From: an uncultured Pelagibacteraceae bacterium
Lineage (GTDB): Bacteria; Pseudomonadota; Alphaproteobacteria; Pelagibacterales; Pelagibacteraceae
Length of the DNA: 64,000 bases
Assembly (NCBI GenBank): GCA_902586025.1
Contig: CACIFV010000001.1
Coordinates: 62,001-126,000 of the forward strand
Reading direction: 5' to 3'
Part shown: in pieces, positions 40,518 to 53,163 of the stretch
Layout: every line of letters starts with the position of its first letter
Numbering within the stretch: position 1 is the stretch's first letter
Made by a program: the position numbers and the translations under genes
Notes under the pieces: generated by a model
The model's input: only the letters and a program-made list of their open reading frames with translations
What the model was told of the DNA's origin: nothing
The model's database searches: none

Positions 40518-40799
40518 ATGTTTCTAATTAATTGTCCATTTTGTGGAGAGAGAGATCAGAGTGAATTTTCTTCAGGTGGCGAAGCTCATATAGTTAGACC
40601 AAAACAACCAACTGAACTTAGCGATGATGAATGGGCGGAATATCTATTTATGAGAAAAAATATTAAAGGTATTCAATTTGAAAGATGGAATCATGTTCAC
40701 GGATGTAGGAAATGGTTCAACGTTGTTAGAGATACATCTAATGATAAAATATTATCTGTTTATAAAATGGGTGAAAAACCTCCTGTAAATTATAAGTAA
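40518..40799 (+). CDS. soxD: Sarcosine oxidase subunit delta
   Basis: CPFCGERDQSEFSSGGEAHIVRP, HVHGCRKWFNVVRDT. Confidence 0.96.
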   Translation: MFLINCPFCGERDQSEFSSGGEAHIVRPKQPTELSDDEWAEYLFMRKNIKGIQFERWNHVHGCRKWFNVVRDTSNDKILSVYKMGEKPPVNYK

Positions 40800-43700
40800 T
40801 GCCCAATTATAGAATACATAAAACTGAATATATTGATGAAACTAAAAGAGTTTCATTTAAATATGATGGTAAGACTTATTTTGGATATGAAGGTGATACC
40901 TTGGCGTCAGCGCTTTTAGCAAATGGTATTCATTTAGTCGCCAGAAGTTTTAAATATCACAGACCAAGAGGCATAGTTTCATGTGGAGCAGAAGAACCTA
41001 ATGCAATTTGTCAAATTGGTAGTAAAAAAGACTTAACCGAACCAAATGTAAGAGCAACTGAGTTAGAATTGTATGAAGGTTTAGAAGCAAGTTCTCAAAA
41101 TTGCTGGCCTAACGTAAAATTTGATATTGGGGGTATTAATAATTTTATATCACCGTTAATTCCTGCAGGCTTTTATTATAAAACATTTATGTGGCCTAAG
41201 AGTTTTTGGAAAAAAGTATATGAACCATTAATACGATTATCTGCAGGTTTGGGGAAATCTCCTACAGAACCAGATCCTGATATCTATGATCACAAACATG
41301 TTCATTACGATGTATTAGTTATTGGTGGTGGAGTTTCGGGTATTATTTCCGCAAAAATGGCAGCAAAAAATAATTTAAAAACTTTATTAGTAGATGACAA
41401 AAAAACACTAGGTGGTTCTACAATTTATCAAAATAATGAATCTGTTAAGATTGATGATAAATTATCAAGCGAATGGTTAAAAAATGAAATTCAAGAAATT
41501 AAGAAATTAAGTAATTTAACAATTAAGACAAGAACAAGTATTGCAGCTTATCATGGATACAATTTTCTTTTAGCTAAAGAAAATTTAACAGATCATTTAC
41601 CAGAGGAAAAAAAGAGAAATAAGATTAGACAAAGATTATGGAAAATAAGAGCAAAAAAAGTTGTAATTGCAACTGGATCAATTGAAAGACCACTTGTATT
41701 CAATAATAATGATAGACCAGGAATTTTATTATCTAATTCTATAAACAAATATTTGGATTATTATGGCGTTACCTGTGGAGAAAACATAATATTATTTACG
41801 AATAATGATAGTGCATACGAAACTTCAATTTCACTTCATAAAAAAGGTATAAAGAATTTAATTGTTGATTTAAGAAAATCTGCTACCTCTGAACTAATCA
41901 AACAAGCAGAAAGTCTAGGAATAAAGATCTATTTCAATCATGTTGTAACAAATACTTTTGGATACAGAAAAATAAATTCATTAGAAATCATGAAACTATC
42001 AGAAGATGGAAATACAACTGTTGGCGATAAAATTAAATTAAGTTGTGACTGTTTAGGTATGAGTGGTGGATGGACACCTATGGTGCATATGCATACTCAA
42101 TCTGGAGGTAAATTAAATTTTAGAGATGATGACCAAGTATTCTTACCAAAAGAAAATAGTGAAGATCAAATTTCTGTTGGTTCATGCAATGGAGATTTTG
42201 ATTTAGAAAATGTTATAGATAAAACAGTTAATAAAATTAATAAATTCTTAGATATAGATAATCAAGATTACCAGGATACAAATATTATTTGCTCTAAAGA
42301 AAACGACAAAAGAAATATATGGCTATTACCAAATAAAATACCTTTAGGTAAAACGAAATGCTTTATAGATTTTCAAAATGACTCAACGGCAAAAGATATT
42401 AAATTAGCCTTAAAAGAAGGCTTTAGATCAATTGAACATGTAAAAAGATATACAACTACAGGTATGGCAACAGATCAGGGAAAGTTATCTAATATGCACG
42501 CACTTGGGATTATAGCTGATACAGCTGGTGTAAAAATGGGTTCATTAGGAACAACTACATTTAGGCCTCCATTCACACCATTAACTTTCGGAACACTAGT
42601 TGGGCGAAATGTTGGAAAATTTTTTGAAGTAGTAAGAAAAACATCTATACATGAATGGCATGTAGAAAATAATGCAGAATTTGAAAATGTTGGTCAGTGG
42701 AAAAGACCCTGGTACTATCCAAAAAACGGGGAAAATATGCATGATGCTGTTCAAAGAGAAAGTAAAGCAGCGCGTGAAAGTTCAGGTATCTTAGATGCAT
42801 CAACTCTCGGAAAAATTGATATCCAAGGAACAGATGCATCAGAATTTTTAAATCGAGTTTACACAAATGCTTGGTCAAAACTTGCAATCGGAAAATGTAG
42901 ATACGGACTTATGTTAAATGAGGATGGTATGGTTTATGACGACGGTGTTACTACAAGAATATCTGAAAATCATTACCTAATGACAACCACTACTGGAGGA
43001 GCTGCAAATGTATTAAGCAAACTTGAGGATTATTTACAAACGGAGTGGCCAGAGTTAGATGTTTATTTAACATCAGTGACAGATCATTATTCTACAGCAA
43101 GTATTTGTGGCCCAAATTCAAAAAAAATTCTTAACAAACTTTTTCCAAATTTAGATTTAAGTGATGAAAACTTTCCTCATATGTCATTTAAAGAAGCTAA
43201 ACTAGAAAATATAAATTGTAGAATAATGAGAATAAGTTTTACGGGTGAATTAAGCTATGAAATTAACATAGAGTCAAAATATGGTCATTCATTATGGAAA
43301 ATGTGTATAGAAGCTGGGAAAGAGTTTAATTTGACACCTTATGGTACCGAAACAATGCACCTACTTAGAGCTGAAAAAGGTTTCATAATTGTTGGACAAG
43401 ATACAGATGGCACTATGACTCCTTCAGACTTACAGATGGATTGGATTGTAAGTAAAAAGAAATATGACTTCATTGGTAAAAGATCTTTATATAGAAGTGA
43501 TACTATTAGAGAAGATAGAAAGCAATTGGTAGGACTACTTACAGATGATCCAAAAGAAATTTTAGAAGAAGGTGCTCAAATAGTTTCAGACGTTAAATCA
43601 AAGCCTATAGATATGCTAGGACATGTAACTTCGAGCTATTTTAGTCCAAACCTAAATAAATCAATTGCCTTGGCTGTAGTTAGAAGTGGTAAAACAATTA

Positions 43701-43801
43701 AAGGTCAAAAGTTAATTATTCCAATGGAACACAAAAATATTAATGTGACTGTTTCTGATACAATTTTTTTTGATAGGGAGAATAAAAGACTAAATGCTTG
43801 A
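40799..43801 (+). CDS. soxA: Sarcosine oxidase subunit alpha
   Basis: ARSFKYHRPRGIVSCGAEEPNA, VLVIGGGVSGIISAK, C-terminal GcvT-like domain. Confidence 0.97.
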   Translation: MPNYRIHKTEYIDETKRVSFKYDGKTYFGYEGDTLASALLANGIHLVARSFKYHRPRGIVSCGAEEPNAICQIGSKKDLTEPNVRATELELYEGLEASSQNCWPNVKFDIGGINNFISPLIPAGFYYKTFMWPKSFWKKVYEPLIRLSAGLGKSPTEPDPDIYDHKHVHYDVLVIGGGVSGIISAKMAAKNNLKTLLVDDKKTLGGSTIYQNNESVKIDDKLSSEWLKNEIQEIKKLSNLTIKTRTSIAAYHGYNFLLAKENLTDHLPEEKKRNKIRQRLWKIRAKKVVIATGSIERPLVFNNNDRPGILLSNSINKYLDYYGVTCGENIILFTNNDSAYETSISLHKKGIKNLIVDLRKSATSELIKQAESLGIKIYFNHVVTNTFGYRKINSLEIMKLSEDGNTTVGDKIKLSCDCLGMSGGWTPMVHMHTQSGGKLNFRDDDQVFLPKENSEDQISVGSCNGDFDLENVIDKTVNKINKFLDIDNQDYQDTNIICSKENDKRNIWLLPNKIPLGKTKCFIDFQNDSTAKDIKLALKEGFRSIEHVKRYTTTGMATDQGKLSNMHALGIIADTAGVKMGSLGTTTFRPPFTPLTFGTLVGRNVGKFFEVVRKTSIHEWHVENNAEFENVGQWKRPWYYPKNGENMHDAVQRESKAARESSGILDASTLGKIDIQGTDASEFLNRVYTNAWSKLAIGKCRYGLMLNEDGMVYDDGVTTRISENHYLMTTTTGGAANVLSKLEDYLQTEWPELDVYLTSVTDHYSTASICGPNSKKILNKLFPNLDLSDENFPHMSFKEAKLENINCRIMRISFTGELSYEINIESKYGHSLWKMCIEAGKEFNLTPYGTETMHLLRAEKGFIIVGQDTDGTMTPSDLQMDWIVSKKKYDFIGKRSLYRSDTIREDRKQLVGLLTDDPKEILEEGAQIVSDVKSKPIDMLGHVTSSYFSPNLNKSIALAVVRSGKTIKGQKLIIPMEHKNINVTVSDTIFFDRENKRLNA

Positions 43802-44342
43802 CATCTTACATCCAAAAATTTCGAATATTAATAAAAACAACATCGATATAAATTTATCTGAAGAAATAATTAAAATTAATATCAGGGGAAAAAATAAAGA
43901 ATTTTTTACCAAAATAGGTAAAATTCTCTCAATTATTTTACCTTCTGAGCCAAATACCAGTTCATCAAATGAAAGCTACGATGTTTTATGGCTAAGTCCA
44001 GATGAATGGATGATATATTTTGAAGAAAATAAAAATACAAATATTTTTGATCAACTTTATAAAGATATTTCGTCTATAAATCTTGGATCAATTACCGATA
44101 TCTCTTCACAATTAATTTGCATAAATATAAAAGGAGAAAATATATTTGAATTATTATCATCTGGATCACCTTTCAATTTTGAAAAATTTAAAAATAATGT
44201 CGGTTCATCAACACAAACATTAGTAAATCATATAGACGTAATTCTTCACCATAAGTCAAAGAATAATGTTAATTTATTTGTAAGAAGATCGTTTTCAGAA
44301 CATCTTTATGAATGGTTAGTTGATAGCTCTAATTTTATCTAA
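43794..44342 (+). CDS. soxG: Sarcosine oxidase subunit gamma
   Basis: LWLSPDEWMIYF, ITDISSQLICINIKG; operon position. Confidence 0.88.
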   Translation: MLDILHPKISNINKNNIDINLSEEIIKINIRGKNKEFFTKIGKILSIILPSEPNTSSSNESYDVLWLSPDEWMIYFEENKNTNIFDQLYKDISSINLGSITDISSQLICINIKGENIFELLSSGSPFNFEKFKNNVGSSTQTLVNHIDVILHHKSKNNVNLFVRRSFSEHLYEWLVDSSNFI

Positions 44343-45665
44343 TTTAAAACTCAAATAAAAATAAGTATAACCAAGATACATCAAAGAAAAAATCCAATTG
44401 AATATTACCCATAACCAAAAAAATTCAGAAAAGTCAGAATTAAAATAAAGAGCAGTATAAAATACGACAAATGGAAAAATTCCATTTCTGCAAATATTAG
44501 CAATTAATGCGTTTTCAGCTTTTTTTAAAGCCATAAAAAAACCATTTGATAAAAAAAATATTGGATAAGCTGGTAGAACAAAGGCTGAAATCTCTAAATA
44601 TAATTTTCCAAATTCAACAACCTCAAAATCTTTTGAAAATAATTTTGTTATTATTTCAGCGCCAAAATAAATAATAAAAGAAGAAATAATCATTATAATG
44701 AAAGCATATTTTATAGCTTGGAAGTACGTTTCTTTAATTCTTAAAATATTTCGTGCACCAAAATTTTGAGCAATAATTGTGATAATTGCTGTATTTATTC
44801 CCAAGATTGGTAATAAAACAACTTGTTCTATTTTGGTACCAGCCCCATAACCAGCCGCAGCATATTCTCCTGATAAACCTGCATATTTAAATACAATGGC
44901 AGAAGCAATTGAATAACCGCAAATTGAAATTATTATTGGCATAGATTGAAAAAAAATATTTTTTAAAAAAAAAAATTTAGGAACAAAATAAGAAATAAGT
45001 ATATTTTTAAATAAATTACTTTTTAAAACTTTTATAAATATAATTAAAAAAGCGACAGTTTGAGCAATTAGAGTTGCTATTGCAATACCCTTCATACCCA
45101 AAGCCGGTATAAAATAAAAGCCAAATATTAAAATTGGATTTAATAATATGTTTAAAAAAAAAGATAATATTAAGGCATTTCTATAAGTTTTCGTATCACC
45201 TTCAGCATGAAGCAATGAATTTAATGCAACAACTAAAATAAAAATAATCGAACCAAGGAAAATGATGTCTGTATATTGTAAACCAAGATTTATTACCTCG
45301 TTGGTTGAACCCATAATTGAAAAAACCTCTGGGGCATAATTTAAACCAATAAAAGTAATCAACAGAATTATCAAAAAAGAAAAGAAAATTAATTGGCAGA
45401 AATAAATTGAAGCATTTTTATTATTTTTTTCTCCAATGCTATTGCCTATCAGTGAAGTACCTGCAACTGTAATACCAATAGATGAGGCAATAATAATAAA
45501 ATAAATTGGAAAAGATTTTGTTAAGGCTGACAAAGCTTCTGGTGATATTTTTCCTGCAAAATATGTATCAGCAATATTATATAGCGTTTGAAATAGTGTA
45601 CCTATCGATGCAGGTATTGCTAATTTTTTAATTAATTCTTTGATGTCATCACTTAATATATCCAT
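44316..45665 (-). CDS. MATE family efflux transporter
   Basis: 12 TM-like profile, LAIPASIGTLFQTLYNIADTYFAGKIS, YGAGTKIEQ. Confidence 0.93.
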   Translation of the reverse strand: MDILSDDIKELIKKLAIPASIGTLFQTLYNIADTYFAGKISPEALSALTKSFPIYFIIIASSIGITVAGTSLIGNSIGEKNNKNASIYFCQLIFFSFLIILLITFIGLNYAPEVFSIMGSTNEVINLGLQYTDIIFLGSIIFILVVALNSLLHAEGDTKTYRNALILSFFLNILLNPILIFGFYFIPALGMKGIAIATLIAQTVAFLIIFIKVLKSNLFKNILISYFVPKFFFLKNIFFQSMPIIISICGYSIASAIVFKYAGLSGEYAAAGYGAGTKIEQVVLLPILGINTAIITIIAQNFGARNILRIKETYFQAIKYAFIIMIISSFIIYFGAEIITKLFSKDFEVVEFGKLYLEISAFVLPAYPIFFLSNGFFMALKKAENALIANICRNGIFPFVVFYTALYFNSDFSEFFWLWVIFNWIFSLMYLGYTYFYLSFKLDKIRAIN

Positions 45666-45669
45666 GATA

Positions 45670-46554
45670 TTATTTTTTTGAATTTATCATTTGATTATGT
45701 CTCATTGTGAAACGTTTTATTTGATCATTTGTTAATTTATCAAAACAATTAGGACATGATAGACCTACTTTATACTTTTTTAATTTAGTTAGTTTTTTAT
45801 GCAATGGCATTCTACAACCACCACAAACTGTATAATTTCCAATTTCTAGGTTTTTTTTAATTGTAACTCTTTTATCGAAAACGAAACACTCACCATTCCA
45901 CTTACTTTTTTTTGGATCAGTTTTTTTTAAATAATTTAAAATACCGCCCTTAAGCATATAAACATTTTTAAAACCTTTATTATTAAGATAATTAGACGCT
46001 TTTTCACATCTGATACCACCAGTGCAAAACATCCCTATGGATTGATCTTTATTAAATTTTGATAAATAATTTTTAAAATCTCTAAAATTTTTAGTTTCTG
46101 GATTAAGAGAATTTTTAAATGTACCAATCTTATATTCAAAAGGTTTTCTGGCATCGATCAGTTTAATATTTTTTTTAGATATAAATTCGTCCCATTTTTT
46201 TGGTGATAAATATTTTTTATTAAAAAAATTTTTAAAATTAATTTTTTCATTAATTGGAACTACTTCATCTTTTATTTTAACTTTATTTTTTGAGTATGGT
46301 AATATTTTTGAGTTAATTTTATTTTGAATATCAAATCTATCAATTGATAAGATATTCTTTATTTTTGTAATTGTAAGTTTAGTTTTTTTATGACTACCTG
46401 ATATTGTACCATTAATTCCTTCAGGGGATAATATTATAAGACCTTTAATATCAAGTTTATTAGTTTCTTTTAAAATATTTTTTTTAATAATTTTTAATTT
46501 ATTAAGTTTTGATATTTTATAAAAAGATAAGATTTCAAACATAATTACCAACAA
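45670..46554 (-). CDS. trhO: Rhodanese-family tRNA uridine hydroxylase (TrhO/YceA)
   Basis: ILSPEGINGTISG, IDARKPFEYKIGTF, GMFCTGGIRCEKAS. Confidence 0.92.
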   Translation of the reverse strand: MLVIMFEILSFYKISKLNKLKIIKKNILKETNKLDIKGLIILSPEGINGTISGSHKKTKLTITKIKNILSIDRFDIQNKINSKILPYSKNKVKIKDEVVPINEKINFKNFFNKKYLSPKKWDEFISKKNIKLIDARKPFEYKIGTFKNSLNPETKNFRDFKNYLSKFNKDQSIGMFCTGGIRCEKASNYLNNKGFKNVYMLKGGILNYLKKTDPKKSKWNGECFVFDKRVTIKKNLEIGNYTVCGGCRMPLHKKLTKLKKYKVGLSCPNCFDKLTNDQIKRFTMRHNQMINSKK

Positions 46555-47192
46555 ACTGTAAAACCATCACCAATTGGTAAAATATATTTATTAATAGGTG
46601 ATTTTTTTATGTATTTATTAAATTCTCTTAATTTTATAGTTAATTTGTCTTTTATCTTTGGATTTGCAACATCTCCTTTCCAAAGTGTATTATCAATTAA
46701 AATTATACCCTTTTTGCTTTTTAATTTAAGAGACAAATTAAAATAATTTATATAATTTTCTTTATCTGCATCAATTAATATCACATCATATTTTTCTTTT
46801 TTCTTAATTAAATTTTCAAGAGCAATTTTTCCATTATTACAAAGAAGATTGATATTTTTATCTTGCTTCGCTTCTTTAAAAAACTTAATTGCCACATTGT
46901 TAGTTTTTAAATTTTTATCTATGCCAATTAATTTGCAATTCTTAGGTAAAGCAAGTGCAGCAGATAAAATGCTGTAACCTGTAAAAGTTCCAATTTCTAA
47001 ATATGATTTATAGTTATTAATTTTTATGATAAATTGTATGAAGTTAGCTTGTAGAATTGAAATTTGTAATTTTTTTATATGACCTAGTTTTTCGTTATAT
47101 TTTAATAATTTTTTTTGTACTTTGTGAAGATTATTTGTATGTGAAAAAATATAATTGATCATATTTTGATCAATTAAGAAATTTTTATCCAT
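46545..47192 (-). CDS. O-methyltransferase (family 3)
   Basis: [48 protein letters not shown]. Confidence 0.92.
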   Translation of the reverse strand: MDKNFLIDQNMINYIFSHTNNLHKVQKKLLKYNEKLGHIKKLQISILQANFIQFIIKINNYKSYLEIGTFTGYSILSAALALPKNCKLIGIDKNLKTNNVAIKFFKEAKQDKNINLLCNNGKIALENLIKKKEKYDVILIDADKENYINYFNLSLKLKSKKGIILIDNTLWKGDVANPKIKDKLTIKLREFNKYIKKSPINKYILPIGDGFTVCW

Positions 47193-48651
47193 TCAACTTT
47201 TCTTTTAATATTTTGTTTATTAATTGAGGATTGCCTTTTCCTTTACTTTCTTTCATGGCTTGACCAACAAAAAAACCAAACAATTTATCTTTACCAGATT
47301 TATATTCAGCGACTTTATCTGAATTATTTTCAATAACTTTATTTATCAATTCCTCTATCGCTTTTGGATCGCTTTCTTGTTTTAAACCTTTTTCTTTTAC
47401 TATTATTAATGGATCTTGATCTCCATCTATCATTTGTTCAAAAACTGTTTTAGCTATTTTTCCTGATATAGTACCATCTTTTATAAGGTTTATAAGTTTT
47501 GATAGATTTTTAGCACTAACTGGGCTTTGAGATATTTCTAAACTTTTTTCATTTAAAACTGCAAATAATTCCCCTGTAATCCAATTTGTTGCTAATTTAA
47601 CATCTGAGTTTTTTATAACTTCTTCAAAGAAATTTGATGTTTCAATGTCAGATACCAAAATTGTTGCTTCATATGGTGAAAGATTAAATTTATCAATAAA
47701 TCTTTTTTTCTTTTCATCTGGTAATTCAGGTATATCTGATTTTATTTTTTCAATTAATTCTTCGCTTATTTCAAGTGGTAATAGATCTGGGTCAGGAAAA
47801 TATCTGTAATCATGCGCGTCTTCTTTTGATCTCATAGATCTTGTCTCATTTCTTTTAGTGTCAAAAAGTCTTGTCTCTTGATCTATTTCTTTACCATCCT
47901 CTAACAAATCTATTTGTCTATTTGCTTCAGATATTATTGCCATTTGCATAAATTTTATTGAATTAACATTTTTAATTTCACACCTTGTTCCGAATTCAGT
48001 CTCACCTTTTAATCTCACTGACACATTAACATCTGCCCTCAGAGAGCCTTCTTGCATATTGCCATCACATGTTCCTAAATATCTCATTATCGATCTTAAT
48101 TTTTTTATATATACGTTGACTTCATCTGGAGATCTCAAATCAGGCTTACTTACTATTTCCATTAAAGCTACTCCAGATCTATTTAGATCGACTAATGTAT
48201 TATTTGGATCAATATCATGAATACTTTTACCTGCATCTTGCTCTAAGTGTAATCTTGCAATTCCAATTTCTTTTTGACCATTCGGCATATCCAAAATTAC
48301 TTTTCCTTCACCGACAATTGGATATTTGTATTGAGAGATTTGATATCCTTGGGGTAAATCTGCATAAAAATAATTTTTTCTATCAAAGACAGATTTTTTA
48401 TTTATTTTGGCTTTAAGTCCTATTCCAGTTTTAATTGCTTGTTTAATACAAAATTCATTTATAACTGGTAACATTCCTGGAAATGCTGCATCTACGAGAC
48501 TAACTTGTGTGTTTGGTTCTGCACCAAATTTTGTTGATGATTGAGAGAAAAGTTTAGATTCTGAAGTAACTTGAGCATGTACTTCTAAACCAATTATCAC
48601 TTCATATTGTTTATTTTCTCTTTCAATAAGATATTCACTATTTTTACTCAC
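47185..48651 (-). CDS. gatB: Asp-tRNA(Asn)/Glu-tRNA(Gln) amidotransferase subunit B
   Basis: [52 protein letters not shown]. Confidence 0.98.
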   Translation of the reverse strand: MSKNSEYLIERENKQYEVIIGLEVHAQVTSESKLFSQSSTKFGAEPNTQVSLVDAAFPGMLPVINEFCIKQAIKTGIGLKAKINKKSVFDRKNYFYADLPQGYQISQYKYPIVGEGKVILDMPNGQKEIGIARLHLEQDAGKSIHDIDPNNTLVDLNRSGVALMEIVSKPDLRSPDEVNVYIKKLRSIMRYLGTCDGNMQEGSLRADVNVSVRLKGETEFGTRCEIKNVNSIKFMQMAIISEANRQIDLLEDGKEIDQETRLFDTKRNETRSMRSKEDAHDYRYFPDPDLLPLEISEELIEKIKSDIPELPDEKKKRFIDKFNLSPYEATILVSDIETSNFFEEVIKNSDVKLATNWITGELFAVLNEKSLEISQSPVSAKNLSKLINLIKDGTISGKIAKTVFEQMIDGDQDPLIIVKEKGLKQESDPKAIEELINKVIENNSDKVAEYKSGKDKLFGFFVGQAMKESKGKGNPQLINKILKEKLNG

Positions 48652-50104
48652 TTAACCACCAGTCTGAAATATCATTTTTAAAATTAATCTTATCTTCTAA
48701 TGCATAAGAAATATTAAGTATATTTTGCTCATCAAAAGGTTTTCCAATTACTTGAAGGCCTAAAGGATAATTATTTTTATCTTTACCAGCTGGTATAGAA
48801 ATACCTGGTAAACCTGCTAGATTAATTGGAACTGTAAATATATCATTTAAATACATTGATACAGGATCATTTGTTTTTTCACCAATTTTAAAAGCTGAGC
48901 TTGGAGTAGATGGAGTTAAAATTGCATCAACTTTAGAAAAGGCATCATCAAAATCTTTTTTTATTAATTGTCTTACTTTCTGCGCTTTTAGATAATAAGC
49001 ATCATAGTATCCAGAAGATAAAACATAAGTTCCAATCATAATTCTTCTTTTAACTTCATCACCAAAACCTTCAGATCTAGTTTTTTCGTACATTTCTATT
49101 AAATTTTGGCCAGGAGATCTAAAACCATATTTAACACCATCATATCTAGCTAGATTTGATGATGCTTCAGCTGGTGCAACAATATAATAAGTTGGTAATG
49201 CGTAATTAGTATGTGGAAGTGAAATATCGATAATTTCTGCTCCGCAATCTTTTGCATATGAGATACCATTTTTCCATAACTTTTCAATTTCGTCAGGCAT
49301 ATTGTCAACTCTATATTCTTTAGGAATACCAATTTTCTTTCCTTTAATATCTTTTGACAATTCTTTTGAATAATTATTTCTTTTGTAATCAATTGAAGTT
49401 GAATCTTTTTGATCAAATGAAGAAATCACCTCTAAAAGCATAGAACAGTCTCTTACATTTTTCGTCATAGGTCCTGCTTGGTCTAAAGATGAAGCAAATG
49501 CTACAATTCCATAACGAGAACAACTTCCATATGTAGGTTTAAGTCCTACAGTTCCTGTAAATGATGCTGGTTGACGAATAGATCCACCTGTATCTGTACC
49601 AATGGTAACTGGAGTTAAATTTGCAGCAACAGCTGCAGAAGAACCTCCTGAAGATCCGCCAGGGACTAAATTTTCTCCTACCGGATTTTGAACATTTCCA
49701 AAAAAACTAGTTTCATTAGAAGAGCCCATTGCAAATTCATCACAATTAAGTTTACCAAGAAGTATTGCTCCATTACTCCACAAATTATGAGTAACTGTAG
49801 ACTCGTATGTGGGAACGAAGTTATTTAATATTTTGCTACCTGCTGTTGTTCTAACTCCATTTGTACAAAATAAATCTTTAACAGCAATAGGAATACCTGG
49901 TAGTTTAGAATCTAAATTAGGATTAGAATCAAATTTCTTTGATTGATCTATTGCTTTTTCAAAATTATCCGTAACATAAACATTTAATTTTTTTGATTTT
50001 TCAGCTCGGTTTATAAATGCTTTTGTAATTTCCTCTGAAGATAATTTTTTTTCTTTTATATTCGATGTTAATTCGAATAAACTTTGACTTGTTATATCTG
50101 ACAT
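48644..50104 (-). CDS. gatA: Asp-tRNA(Asn)/Glu-tRNA(Gln) amidotransferase subunit A
   Basis: [48 protein letters not shown]. Confidence 0.98.
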   Translation of the reverse strand: MSDITSQSLFELTSNIKEKKLSSEEITKAFINRAEKSKKLNVYVTDNFEKAIDQSKKFDSNPNLDSKLPGIPIAVKDLFCTNGVRTTAGSKILNNFVPTYESTVTHNLWSNGAILLGKLNCDEFAMGSSNETSFFGNVQNPVGENLVPGGSSGGSSAAVAANLTPVTIGTDTGGSIRQPASFTGTVGLKPTYGSCSRYGIVAFASSLDQAGPMTKNVRDCSMLLEVISSFDQKDSTSIDYKRNNYSKELSKDIKGKKIGIPKEYRVDNMPDEIEKLWKNGISYAKDCGAEIIDISLPHTNYALPTYYIVAPAEASSNLARYDGVKYGFRSPGQNLIEMYEKTRSEGFGDEVKRRIMIGTYVLSSGYYDAYYLKAQKVRQLIKKDFDDAFSKVDAILTPSTPSSAFKIGEKTNDPVSMYLNDIFTVPINLAGLPGISIPAGKDKNNYPLGLQVIGKPFDEQNILNISYALEDKINFKNDISDWWLSE

Positions 50105-50391
50105 TATTCAACAACCTTTGGTACAACAAAAAAATCTTTATTTTCTTCAGGTGAGTTTTTTAAAATTTTTTCTCTGATATTTTCTGATTTAATTTCATCT
50201 TTTCTAAATCTTAGGGTGGTCTCAGCAATTGATGTTAAAGCTTGAACATTATCAGTATTTAATTCATTTAATTTTTCTATAAATTCAAATATATTATTTA
50301 AGTCGCCCTTTAATTTGTTAGCTTTTTCATCATCAATAGAAATTCTTGCTAATTTTGAAATGTGCTTTACTGTTTTAAGATCTATACTCAT
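50104..50391 (-). CDS. gatC: Asp-tRNA(Asn)/Glu-tRNA(Gln) amidotransferase subunit C
   Basis: [41 protein letters not shown]; internal ATG at 50391 preferred over 50448. Confidence 0.93.
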   Translation of the reverse strand: MSIDLKTVKHISKLARISIDDEKANKLKGDLNNIFEFIEKLNELNTDNVQALTSIAETTLRFRKDEIKSENIREKILKNSPEENKDFFVVPKVVE

Positions 50392-50440
50392 ATGGTAAAA
50401 ATATTGCCGCAAACTATCATTTAAGTAAATAATATACAAT

Positions 50441-50896
50441 ATGATCACAATTGAGGAATTTAAAAAGAAACAGCTAAATACATCTAGATTAATTGGTCTC
50501 GATTTAGGTTCAAAGAGAATTGGTGTAGCTATATGTGATGAAAATCAAAAAATTGCCACACCACTTAAAACCATAAATAAATCCAAATTTGAGGATCTTA
50601 TCAATGAATTAGAAGATATTATTAAAGAAAATAATATTAAGGGAATAATTATTGGTAATCCAATAAATATGGATGGTAGCTTAGGCAAATCATCTCAATC
50701 AGTCAATGATGTGTCAAAAGCAATATCAAAAGAAATTGATATTCCAATAAGTCTTTGGGATGAAAGATTGTCAACAGTTGGAGCGTTTAAATTAACTGAA
50801 AATTTAGGTATTAACGTAACTAAAAGAGAAAAAAATATAGATAAAAATGCTGCCGCATTTATCTTACAAGGTGCCATAGATTTTATTAATAATTAA
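50441..50896 (+). CDS. ruvX: Holliday junction resolvase RuvX/YqgF
   Basis: LIGLDLGSKRIGVAICDE, IIIGNPINMDGSLG, LWDERLSTVGA, DKNAAAFILQ. Confidence 0.95.
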   Translation: MITIEEFKKKQLNTSRLIGLDLGSKRIGVAICDENQKIATPLKTINKSKFEDLINELEDIIKENNIKGIIIGNPINMDGSLGKSSQSVNDVSKAISKEIDIPISLWDERLSTVGAFKLTENLGINVTKREKNIDKNAAAFILQGAIDFINN

Positions 50897-50938
50897 TACT
50901 TGCATTAATCAACCTTTGTGGCTATAGAGTGGGTTTTA

Positions 50939-51877
50939 ATGGCAACTAAAACCAAAGCTATTAAAATTTCTCAAAAACATCTCCTAGGTATTCAAGATTT
51001 ATCAATAAATGATGTTAATTTAATCTTAAAAGAAGCTGAAAAATTTATTGAATTAAACAAAAGTAAAAATAAAAAATTAGATTTACTTAAGGGAAAAACA
51101 CAAATTAACCTTTTTTTTGAACCATCAACAAGAACACAAAGCTCATTTGAACTAGCAGGAAAAAGATTAGGTGCAGATGTTATGTCAATGAATATAACAA
51201 ACTCAGCAATTAAAAAAGGTGAAACGCTAATAGATACTGCAATGACATTAAATGCAATGCATCCTGATATAATAGTTATTAGACATCAAGATTCAGGAGC
51301 TTGTAATCTTTTATCTCAAAAAGTTAATTGTGCTGTTTTAAATGCTGGTGATGGAAGGAGAGAGCACCCTACCCAAGCATTACTTGATGCATTAACTATA
51401 TTGAATAGGAAAAAAAAAATTCAAGGATTAAAGGTTGCAATTTGTGGAGATATTCTACATTCAAGAGTAGCAAGATCTAATATTTACTTACTAAACATGT
51501 TGGGTGCCGAAGTTAACATTGTAGCTCCCTCAAACCTTTTACCAAAAGATATAGAAAAATTTGGAGTTAATATTTTTTCAAATATGAAGAAAGGTGTAAA
51601 AGATTGTGACATAGTAATGATGCTTAGACTTCAAAATGAAAGAATGAGTAGTTCATTTTTGTCATCTAATAGAGAGTATTATGAATACTATGGACTAACA
51701 CAGGATAAATTAGAATATGCAAAATCAGATTCAATTATTATGCATCCTGGCCCAATGAACCGTGGTATTGAAATTGACACAAAACTAGCTGATGACACCA
51801 ATATGAGTGTTGTAAAAGAACAAGTTGAATTAGGTGTTGCAATAAGAATGGCATGTTTAAAAATTTTTTGTGAATGA
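50939..51877 (+). CDS. pyrB: Aspartate carbamoyltransferase catalytic subunit
   Basis: [49 protein letters not shown]. Confidence 0.97.
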   Translation: MATKTKAIKISQKHLLGIQDLSINDVNLILKEAEKFIELNKSKNKKLDLLKGKTQINLFFEPSTRTQSSFELAGKRLGADVMSMNITNSAIKKGETLIDTAMTLNAMHPDIIVIRHQDSGACNLLSQKVNCAVLNAGDGRREHPTQALLDALTILNRKKKIQGLKVAICGDILHSRVARSNIYLLNMLGAEVNIVAPSNLLPKDIEKFGVNIFSNMKKGVKDCDIVMMLRLQNERMSSSFLSSNREYYEYYGLTQDKLEYAKSDSIIMHPGPMNRGIEIDTKLADDTNMSVVKEQVELGVAIRMACLKIFCE

Positions 51878-53163
51878 TGAAAAAAAAATACTTTATTAAC
51901 GCAAATATAATTGATCCTCATAACAACATCAGTGAAATAGGAGGATTAATAATAGGTGAAGATGGAAAAATTGAAGGTGTTGGCAAAAAGGTGAATAAAA
52001 ACAACATTCCTAGTAGAGAAAAAGTTATTGATTTAAAAGAGAATTATATTTTCCCAGGTATTGTTGATATGAGAGTATTTGTTGGTGAGCCAGGTTATGA
52101 ATATAAAGAAAATTTTAGAACTTTGAGTAATGCTGCATTATCTGGGGGAGTAACCTCAGTTGTAACAATGCCTAATACAGATCCAATAATCGACAACGTT
52201 TCAATAGTAGATTTTTTAAAAAGGCGAGGCAGAGATAAATCAAAAATAAATATATTTCCTACAGCATCACTAACAAAAGGTACAGAAGGTAGAAATATGA
52301 CTGAGTTTGGCCTTCTACAAAGTAAAGGGATAATAGCATTTACAGATGGAATTAGAACAATTCAGAATACAAGAGTTATGTCTAGAATAATGAATTCAGC
52401 AAAAGATTTGGGATCTTTAATAATGCAACATGCGGAAGATCAAGAATTAGCTGAAAATGGCATGATAAATGACGGAATAATTTCGACAAAACTTGGGTTA
52501 CAAGGCATCCCAGAAATAGCAGAATTAATAATTATAGAGAGAGATTTAACATTATTAGAAGAATATAACTGTCGTTATCACATTTCTCAAATCTCATCAG
52601 GAAAAGCAGTTGATATTATTAAAGATAGAAAAGAAAAAATAAAATTTTCCTGCGGGGTATCAATAAATAATTTATCTTTAAATGAAAATGACATTGGTGA
52701 CTTTAGAACTTTTTTAAAATTGTCACCACCACTTAGAACTGAAGATGATAGATTAAGTTTAGTACAAGGATTAAATGATGGTACAATAGATGTAATAGTT
52801 TCAGATCACAAACCTGAAGATGAAGAGCAAAAAAGATTAACATTTGCTCAAGCCGCAACAGGAGCAACTGGTATTGAGACGTTATTATCTTTGTCATTAG
52901 AGTTATATCACAATGGATCTGTAAAACTTGAAAAAATTATTGCTGCATTAACCTCAAATCCAGCAAAAATTTTGAAAATTAATAAAGGTAATTTATCCGT
53001 AGGTAATGATGCAGATTTCTGTATCGTGGATATAAATAAACCTTGGATAGTAAAGCAAGAAAACTTGGTTTCTAAATCAAAAAATACGTCAATTGAAAAT
53101 AAAAGATTACAAGGAAAAGTAACCAATACATACGTAAAAGGACAAGAGCTTTACAATATTTAG
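51874..53163 (+). CDS. pyrC: Dihydroorotase
   Basis: [70 protein letters not shown]. Confidence 0.93.
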   Translation: MMKKKYFINANIIDPHNNISEIGGLIIGEDGKIEGVGKKVNKNNIPSREKVIDLKENYIFPGIVDMRVFVGEPGYEYKENFRTLSNAALSGGVTSVVTMPNTDPIIDNVSIVDFLKRRGRDKSKINIFPTASLTKGTEGRNMTEFGLLQSKGIIAFTDGIRTIQNTRVMSRIMNSAKDLGSLIMQHAEDQELAENGMINDGIISTKLGLQGIPEIAELIIIERDLTLLEEYNCRYHISQISSGKAVDIIKDRKEKIKFSCGVSINNLSLNENDIGDFRTFLKLSPPLRTEDDRLSLVQGLNDGTIDVIVSDHKPEDEEQKRLTFAQAATGATGIETLLSLSLELYHNGSVKLEKIIAALTSNPAKILKINKGNLSVGNDADFCIVDINKPWIVKQENLVSKSKNTSIENKRLQGKVTNTYVKGQELYNI